Shown piece by piece: positions 42,397 to 47,257 of a DNA stretch of 47,257 bases (positions are counted from its first letter, which is position 1; each line of letters opens with the position of its first letter). Location: assembly GCA_035499655.1 (NCBI GenBank), contig DATJYL010000215.1, positions 1 through 47,257 on the forward strand, written 5' to 3'. The DNA is from Pirellulales bacterium (lineage in GTDB: Bacteria; Planctomycetota; Planctomycetia; Pirellulales; JADZDJ01). The position numbers were made by a program, and so were the translations under genes. Under the pieces are notes generated by a model. The model saw nothing but the letters and a program-made list of their open reading frames with translations, had not been told where the DNA came from and searched no databases.

Positions 42397-43683
42397 ATGT
42401 CAGATCATCAAAATCAAAACGACGAAATTTCGAAAGCTGTTATGGCACTCCAAGAATTGCCGGTTCCGGAAGGTCCGTCGCCGGAAACGGTTTCTCGAAC
42501 TTTGGCGGCGCTGCGTGCGGCCGCCGATCGGCCGCAATCGATTCCGCTGTTTTGCCCAATAAACACTTTGCGTTGGGCTGTTCAGGCAACTGCACTGTTG
42601 GGCATTGCGGCCGCGGTGCTGGTGATGTGCCTGGTGTTTTCCAATTTGGGCGGCGGTTCGGTGGCGTTTGCTCAAGTAGCCCAAAAGCTGCATGATGCAT
42701 TCACGCTGTCTTATGACTCTACCATTACCAGCCCGGGCGAGCAGGAGCCAAAACTGAAATATCGGACATGGTACATGGAGCCGGGAAAGGCGCGGATGGA
42801 TATGGGCGATACCATCACGATCATGAATCATGCGACGGGCGCCAATCTAGTGCTCAACAACAAACTTAAAACCGCTATTGTTACGCCAGCAAATTCCACG
42901 ACCAATTCCGCGGTAGGTGATTTGCCAAACCTAATCGATATGTTGCGTTCGCTAGTGGGGAAAAGTTCGCACCCGTTGGGCGAGAAAGAAATGGATGGGC
43001 AGAAAGCTAAAGGATTTGTCTGCGACGTGAAAAGCGATTTGCAATATACCATTTGGGTGAATGCCGCCACGGGCGATCCAATTCGTGCGGAGTTTCCGCT
43101 CAATATCGGCCCGGTGCAGGGAACGGTGGCCATGACCAACTTCAAGCTGGACCAACCATTGGACCCAGCCCTGTTTAGTGTGGATGTGCCTGAAGGGTAC
43201 AAGACGGTGGAACTCCCTGCACTAGACAAAAAGATTCTGCAAATCACCCCGACCGAAAACATTGTGGAAATTTTGCGGGTCTACGCCGAAAAATCGGACG
43301 GGGAATTTCCCAAACGGCTGGACAATTGGGGTGACTTTGCAACCAAATTCACCAAGGGAATGGATCAGGAACATCCCAATGCAGACGAAATGAAAAAGGT
43401 CATGGTCTTCATGCAGCGGGTTGGGGTGTTTGCAGGGAGCTATCTGTTCTCGCACAAAAAAGGAACCGATTACGATTACCTGCCCGGAAGTAAGCTCGGG
43501 GAACAGGACCGCATTGTGTTCTGGATCCGAGACGACAAGAACGGCGATTACAAGGCGGTTTATGGCGACTTGCGGATCGAAAAAATCAACAAAGAACAGT
43601 TACCGCCGCCGGCAACCATTGAAGCGCCGGAAACCAAAAAGATTCCAAGAAATCCATCTGTGAATGCCACGAAGTCGCAATAA
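42397..43683 (+). CDS. Membrane protein paired with the ECF sigma factor
   Basis: This is a 428-residue protein with a cytoplasmic N-terminal segment (1-55) rich in Glu/Pro and without a zinc-finger Cys/His set, one span at about 60-82 (ATALLGIAAAVLVMCLVF), and a large outer domain. That domain has strands typical of LolA-like lipid-binding folds: YRTWYMEPGKARMDMGDTIT, VLNNKLKTAIV, GFVCDVKSDLQYTIWVNAAT, then a VTM-like strand and LFSVDVPEGY. The C-terminal 150 residues are of unknown type. GGAG precedes the ATG. By position it may control the sigma factor in response to an envelope signal. Confidence 0.75.
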   Translation: MSDHQNQNDEISKAVMALQELPVPEGPSPETVSRTLAALRAAADRPQSIPLFCPINTLRWAVQATALLGIAAAVLVMCLVFSNLGGGSVAFAQVAQKLHDAFTLSYDSTITSPGEQEPKLKYRTWYMEPGKARMDMGDTITIMNHATGANLVLNNKLKTAIVTPANSTTNSAVGDLPNLIDMLRSLVGKSSHPLGEKEMDGQKAKGFVCDVKSDLQYTIWVNAATGDPIRAEFPLNIGPVQGTVAMTNFKLDQPLDPALFSVDVPEGYKTVELPALDKKILQITPTENIVEILRVYAEKSDGEFPKRLDNWGDFATKFTKGMDQEHPNADEMKKVMVFMQRVGVFAGSYLFSHKKGTDYDYLPGSKLGEQDRIVFWIRDDKNGDYKAVYGDLRIEKINKEQLPPPATIEAPETKKIPRNPSVNATKSQ

Positions 43684-43928
43684 AACCTCGAATAACTGAC
43701 GTTTAAGCCTTCTACAGCCATTGCGGTTGACTTAAATTACGCCATTTGCCAGAATCGACTTTGCCGCTTGTATGGCTTTTCACCAAGTCGCACAGTGGAG
43801 AGTGGAATCTAACTGGCTTTTTCCGACGGCTCATCGTCGGTTTACATATTTGCACTCCGGATGTTGTGTTGTTCCAGGCGCGACGCAGCAAACGTGGGCC
43901 GGGCTGTGCAAGAGAAAGAGGCGCCGTT

Positions 43929-44879
43929 ATGGCGACCCGAAGGAAGTATACATCGTTACGCGGTCGGTTCGCCTGGACGCTGGCCTCGGCCGCCGCAATC
44001 GGGTTGGTGTCGCTGGTTTCGATCGTGCTTTACCGATCGAGGAAACCGGCGGAGCATGAAGAACCCGGCTTGTTGGCAACCGCTGCACCGCAGCCCGACG
44101 CCGAACAGGCAATTTCATCGCCGGCGCCATCGGCCAAGTTTGATGCCGTGCAAGCTGTCGCTACAGACGGGAGCAATGACAACCGACACGGCGACAAAAG
44201 CCCGTATTCTGTTCAGATGGCTAGTGGAGAATTTGTCGAGCAAACGCCTGGCTCCATTCCGGCGGGTAACTTTCATTCGCCGCGTTACGGGTATTCCGTT
44301 ACTTTGAACGGCACGAATTGGACACGCTGGGATGACCTTGCGGCCGTTGTGCCCGAGGCCGAATGGGGCGCACTGTTGAACAACTACGGCCGGTTTTTGG
44401 TGATGCCCGTGGTGTTGGCGGACCCGGCGGCGTCGCCGACGGAGATCGATCGCGCGCTATTGGCGCAATTTGGATTTGAGTATCCGAGTCAGCGGCCGAC
44501 GGAATTGACGAACTTCCAACGGCAGGGGGCCGAAGGGCATCTTTTCCGACTGACACGTCAAGTCAGCGGCCGGGAGAACGTTTATCGGATTTGGATTCTC
44601 CGCCGCGATCGTTATGCATATTTAGTGGCCGCGTGGGTCGACCGCACAGCCGCATTCAATGCCAAATCTGCGAATGCGGACGCCGATGAAATTCCGGGCC
44701 GTTCCGCAGGTGACGCCAAATTCAACGCGGAAATTGAAGCGCAGCTGGACGATGTGTTAAGTCGCTTCAAATTCGACGATTTGGCCGCTACGGCCGGCGA
44801 ACCCAACACGTTGAACGAACGACGCGGACTACATCACGCAAGCCATTTGCAGCCGCAGCCGGCCGCGGTCGAAAATTAA
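43929..44879 (+). CDS. Membrane-anchored protein of unknown function
   Basis: This is a 316-residue protein with an N-terminal basic segment and one span (about 12-35, GRFAWTLASAAAIGLVSLVS), a low-complexity linker to about 105, and an outer domain (about 108-290) with SPRYGYSVTLNGTNWTRWDD, WILRRDRYAYLVAAWV and helices around them. The strand set is a little like PsbP-type folds, but this is not established. GAGG eight bases before the ATG supports this start over the open frame from 43746. Its TAA overlaps the TAA of the convergent BRCT-MerR-TPR gene. Confidence 0.65.
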   Translation: MATRRKYTSLRGRFAWTLASAAAIGLVSLVSIVLYRSRKPAEHEEPGLLATAAPQPDAEQAISSPAPSAKFDAVQAVATDGSNDNRHGDKSPYSVQMASGEFVEQTPGSIPAGNFHSPRYGYSVTLNGTNWTRWDDLAAVVPEAEWGALLNNYGRFLVMPVVLADPAASPTEIDRALLAQFGFEYPSQRPTELTNFQRQGAEGHLFRLTRQVSGRENVYRIWILRRDRYAYLVAAWVDRTAAFNAKSANADADEIPGRSAGDAKFNAEIEAQLDDVLSRFKFDDLAATAGEPNTLNERRGLHHASHLQPQPAAVEN

Positions 44880-46207
44880 GGCGCGTCGCCGACGTGCTGC
44901 AATCTTTCCCGAGCCGCCGACGCCCAGGGGCTTTCGGGCGCCAGCAGCAAGAATTCGCGCCAATGATTCAGGGCTTCGTCGTCGCGGTGCAGTTCGTCCA
45001 GCGTGCGGGCTAAATGAAAATGCGCATCGGCATAGCCGGAATGAATGGCCAAAGCGCCTTCTAATGCCGCCACCGCAAGTTCATGCTCGCCCAATTCGGC
45101 CAGCACGCAACCGAGGTTTGCGCGGGCTTCGACCAAATCTTCGTCCAGCTCGATGGCCATGTAGTAACGTTCCCGAGCGGCGGAAATATCGCCCAACCGA
45201 TAGAACAACTCGGCCATGGCAAAACAAACGGCTGCGCGGGGTCCGGCGGCCGCCGCATAAGCCCGATAAGCTTCCACCGCCGCCGCCAGGTTGCCCTCGT
45301 CTTCCAAGTCGGCGGCCAAAGCGAGCAATTCGTCCGGTCCCAGCGGCGCGGCGGTGGAGCGCAGCGCATCTGCCAGTGAAATAGTCCGCGGCGCCGGTGG
45401 GTTTATTTCGGTTGAATTCGCTTCTCCGGCAGCCGAAGCGACGCTGGAATCTTGCGGCAACGAATCGAAATCGAAAAACAACTGGCCGCCGGGGCCAATC
45501 AAACCGTCGCCTTGGCGCAGCAGCAGCCGGCTGCCGCGCACAATCACAGAAAGTTGCGCCAGCGGACGTTGGATGTGCGGCACGTAACGGGCCAGCTCGG
45601 TCAGCTTGCGTTCGATGGCCGCGGGTGAAACGCCTGCGGCAAGCAACTCGGCTAAGCGCCGGGCCGTGGCGACTTCCTGAAAATCAAAATACGGCAACCG
45701 GCGCACTTCCCGCGCCGGTTGGATCAGTCCGCGACGATGCCACCGGCGGACCACCGCCACGGGCACGCCGATCAATTCGGCCAGCATCGCCGGCGTGTAC
45801 AAACGGCGGATGTTTTGCTCATCGTCGACCAAGCCCAGGCGCTGCCAGAATTCGCTTTCGCCAATCACTTCCACCTGGCCTGCCTCGATGACGGCCCGCA
45901 TGTTATCGTCAAAGAAATCGGGCGCGCCCGGATCGGCCGTAACGGCCACGTCCTCTCCCACGACAACCAATTGCACGTCGCCAGCGGCTGCTGGAGAATT
46001 TGTCTCCGCGGATGGCGTGGTGGACTCGGTCGAGAGATCGGTGGTCGCCGTCTCTGGCAACTGCACCAATAGGCCGCCGCGCTGGCGAATAAGCTGCTGG
46101 ACATCGCGCTTTGACATTCCGGCCAGGCGGCCGACCACGGCCACGCGCAGCCCGGCTAACTCGGCGGCATCGGCGCCGGCAGCGATTGTCATAAATGCTT
46201 CCTGCAC
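44876..46207 (-). CDS. BRCT-MerR-TPR fusion protein
   Basis: This 443-residue protein has three parts. Residues about 16-120 resemble a BRCT domain (LAGLRVAVVGRLAGMSKRDV then QQLIRQRGGLLVQ). Residues about 133-205 carry a MerR-type helix-turn-helix with wing: YTPAMLAELIGVPVAVVRRW, HRRGLIQPAREVRRLPYFDF. A disordered linker follows, then four or so TPR units at about 300-435 (AVCFAMAELFYRLGDISAAR, NLGCVLAELGEHELAVAALE, AHFHLARTLDELHRDDEALN). No metal-binding MerR Cys set is present. A DNA-binding regulator or organiser is inferred. The first codons include a second Met at residue 6, either of which may start translation. Confidence 0.8.
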   Translation of the reverse strand: MQEAFMTIAAGADAAELAGLRVAVVGRLAGMSKRDVQQLIRQRGGLLVQLPETATTDLSTESTTPSAETNSPAAAGDVQLVVVGEDVAVTADPGAPDFFDDNMRAVIEAGQVEVIGESEFWQRLGLVDDEQNIRRLYTPAMLAELIGVPVAVVRRWHRRGLIQPAREVRRLPYFDFQEVATARRLAELLAAGVSPAAIERKLTELARYVPHIQRPLAQLSVIVRGSRLLLRQGDGLIGPGGQLFFDFDSLPQDSSVASAAGEANSTEINPPAPRTISLADALRSTAAPLGPDELLALAADLEDEGNLAAAVEAYRAYAAAAGPRAAVCFAMAELFYRLGDISAARERYYMAIELDEDLVEARANLGCVLAELGEHELAVAALEGALAIHSGYADAHFHLARTLDELHRDDEALNHWREFLLLAPESPWASAARERLQHVGDAP

Positions 46208-46367
46208 GGTGTGGCAATTTTCGGAATGCGGCGAATGGCCGGTGATGCCTCAGTTTCGCGCAGAAGTTGAACGGTGTCAACGAGCGGCGGGCGGACCGCC
46301 TCATTGCTGATCATCTGTGCCGCTTGCAAGAATCGGCGTGTGGAAAAGATGTCGACCGGCCGTTGGC

Positions 46368-47257
46368 TTAGGATACCACTTCCTTGGGCACCACAGGATG
46401 CGAGGCCAAAAACACGCTGCAAGGAGCGTTTTGCAATACAAAATGGGCCCAATCGGCTTCCGGTACGTTGGCGTAGGAACGCTTCTCTTCCGACCAGGGC
46501 AGAACAATCACGTTGTAGTTGCCATCGCGAGCCAGTCGGACAATTTCCGGGCCAGTTTGTGGCTGCATGGCAACAATTTTTAGTTTGCGGCCCAGTTGCA
46601 AAGCACGCTGCTGATCGTCCGCAAGTGAACTGTGTCCGTTGCCCGGATGATGCTCAATGCTCATCGGAGTTACAGCGACCAAATCTAAATCAACATCGGG
46701 AGCGAGCATGGTCAACATCCATTCAAAAACATCGCGGCTGGCCGGAGTGCTGTCGTGTGCCATCAGTACGTGCCGCACGCCGATGCCGGCGGCCCGCAGC
46801 TCGGCCACGGAGCGGGCTTGCCGTTCCGCCGCCCGAGGAATGCGGTTGCCGCCTTCGAGGTCGAAGGAGACATCGCGATCGGCGCTGACGATGTGGACGG
46901 TAAGGCCATGGGGATGCCCTTCGTTCAGGCTGATCCAGTAGAGAGCGATTTGATCGAGTTGTTCCTCGGCCGTGAATTTGTTCGAGGCGCCCAACATGAC
47001 TTCTTGGGCGCCGACATCTTTGGCAGTGCCCAACACGGCGATGAGCGGATTATTGGTGGGCACGATCAGCGGAATGACGCGCTTGCCCAGGCGTTCGGCG
47101 CGATCGACCACGGCGGTCATAAGTTGCCGGTCGTAGGTATCCAGATCGATATCTTCAGCTTTGGAGGCGCCGCCGGGGGGCTCCATTTTCGCGGTCATAA
47201 CAATCACGTCGGTGGTGAGCGGATCGTTGTCGGCCAGCGCCTTTTCCAACATGAACA
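46368..47257 (-). CDS. C-terminal part of a permease/universal-stress protein, cut by the window edge
   Basis: At least 294 residues are visible, and no start is reliable because the frame continues to the right end of the window; the first Met (MLEKALADNDP) looks internal. The visible part resembles two Usp-type domains: one around DTYDRQLMTAVVDRAERLGK and IPLIVPTNNPLIAVLGTAKD, and another near RHVLMAHDSTPASRDVFEWM through IVLPWSEEKRSY. Such double Usp tails follow amino-acid-permease (APC) domains in proteins I recall from planctomycetes; the membrane part would lie beyond the window. Coding ends 160 bases before the BRCT-MerR-TPR gene, upstream of it on the same strand. Confidence 0.6.
   Translation of the reverse strand, partial: FMLEKALADNDPLTTDVIVMTAKMEPPGGASKAEDIDLDTYDRQLMTAVVDRAERLGKRVIPLIVPTNNPLIAVLGTAKDVGAQEVMLGASNKFTAEEQLDQIALYWISLNEGHPHGLTVHIVSADRDVSFDLEGGNRIPRAAERQARSVAELRAAGIGVRHVLMAHDSTPASRDVFEWMLTMLAPDVDLDLVAVTPMSIEHHPGNGHSSLADDQQRALQLGRKLKIVAMQPQTGPEIVRLARDGNYNVIVLPWSEEKRSYANVPEADWAHFVLQNAPCSVFLASHPVVPKEVVS

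Overview
The window looks like chromosomal DNA from a planctomycete, probably of the Pirellulales type. This is inferred from gene content, not from a marker gene. The clues are several long, membrane-anchored proteins of a style common in that phylum: an anti-sigma-like protein with a Pro/Thr/Ser/Ala-rich stalk, an ECF sigma factor paired with a large membrane protein, and a BRCT-MerR-TPR fusion. A futalosine-pathway mqnD, a sigma54 activator, a permease/universal-stress tail and loosely packed short operons also fit. Base composition is moderately GC-rich by eye, apart from an AT-rich patch near 13.3-14.4 kb. I saw no rRNA, tRNA, CRISPR array, insertion sequence or prophage.

Region 1 (about 1-12966) is a Wzx/Wzy-type exopolysaccharide locus that diverges from a long regulatory gap at 7398-7923. 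The left arm (minus strand) encodes, in transcription order, a Wzz-like chain-length protein, an O-antigen ligase/polymerase, an initiating undecaprenyl-phosphate sugar transferase, a GT4 glycosyltransferase, a WecG/TagA-family glycosyltransferase and a PQQ-like propeller protein. The right arm (plus strand) encodes a CelD/FemAB-like acetyltransferase, a NodB-type polysaccharide deacetylase and one polypeptide that fuses a Wzx-like flippase to a GT4 glycosyltransferase. Together they could start, extend, flip, polymerise and modify a surface polysaccharide.

Region 2 (12980-14390) is a short AT-rich minus-strand cassette: a PD-(D/E)XK nuclease of the NucS type, then two tiny translationally coupled genes of unknown function. 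It has a good promoter in front and an internal extended -10 next to a perfect 12-bp palindrome. It is the best candidate here for an undescribed defence or toxin-antitoxin-like unit.

Region 3 (14669-31750) is mostly housekeeping: phospholipid synthesis (plsC-like, cdsA), a secreted-type metallopeptidase, a Nudix hydrolase, fabI, a GAF-sigma54 activator with a non-canonical GAFTDA loop coupled to a HIT protein, a small beta-rich protein, a rhamnogalacturonan-acetylesterase-like SGNH hydrolase, dprA, a three-PAS histidine kinase with a FixJ-type regulator, aroB, two small unknown proteins, an orphan ParA-like ATPase and a TPR protein. Two copies of a CTCCC/GGGAG hairpin repeat lie between genes.

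Region 4 (31751-47257) holds lineage-type proteins with little known function: small membrane proteins, a large anti-sigma-like stalk protein, a MarR regulator beside two hairpins, a possible lipoprotein, a sugar-nucleotide epimerase, mqnD, a thioredoxin-fold protein, an ECF sigma factor with its membrane partner, the BRCT-MerR-TPR fusion, and the C-terminal part of a probable permease/universal-stress protein cut by the window edge.
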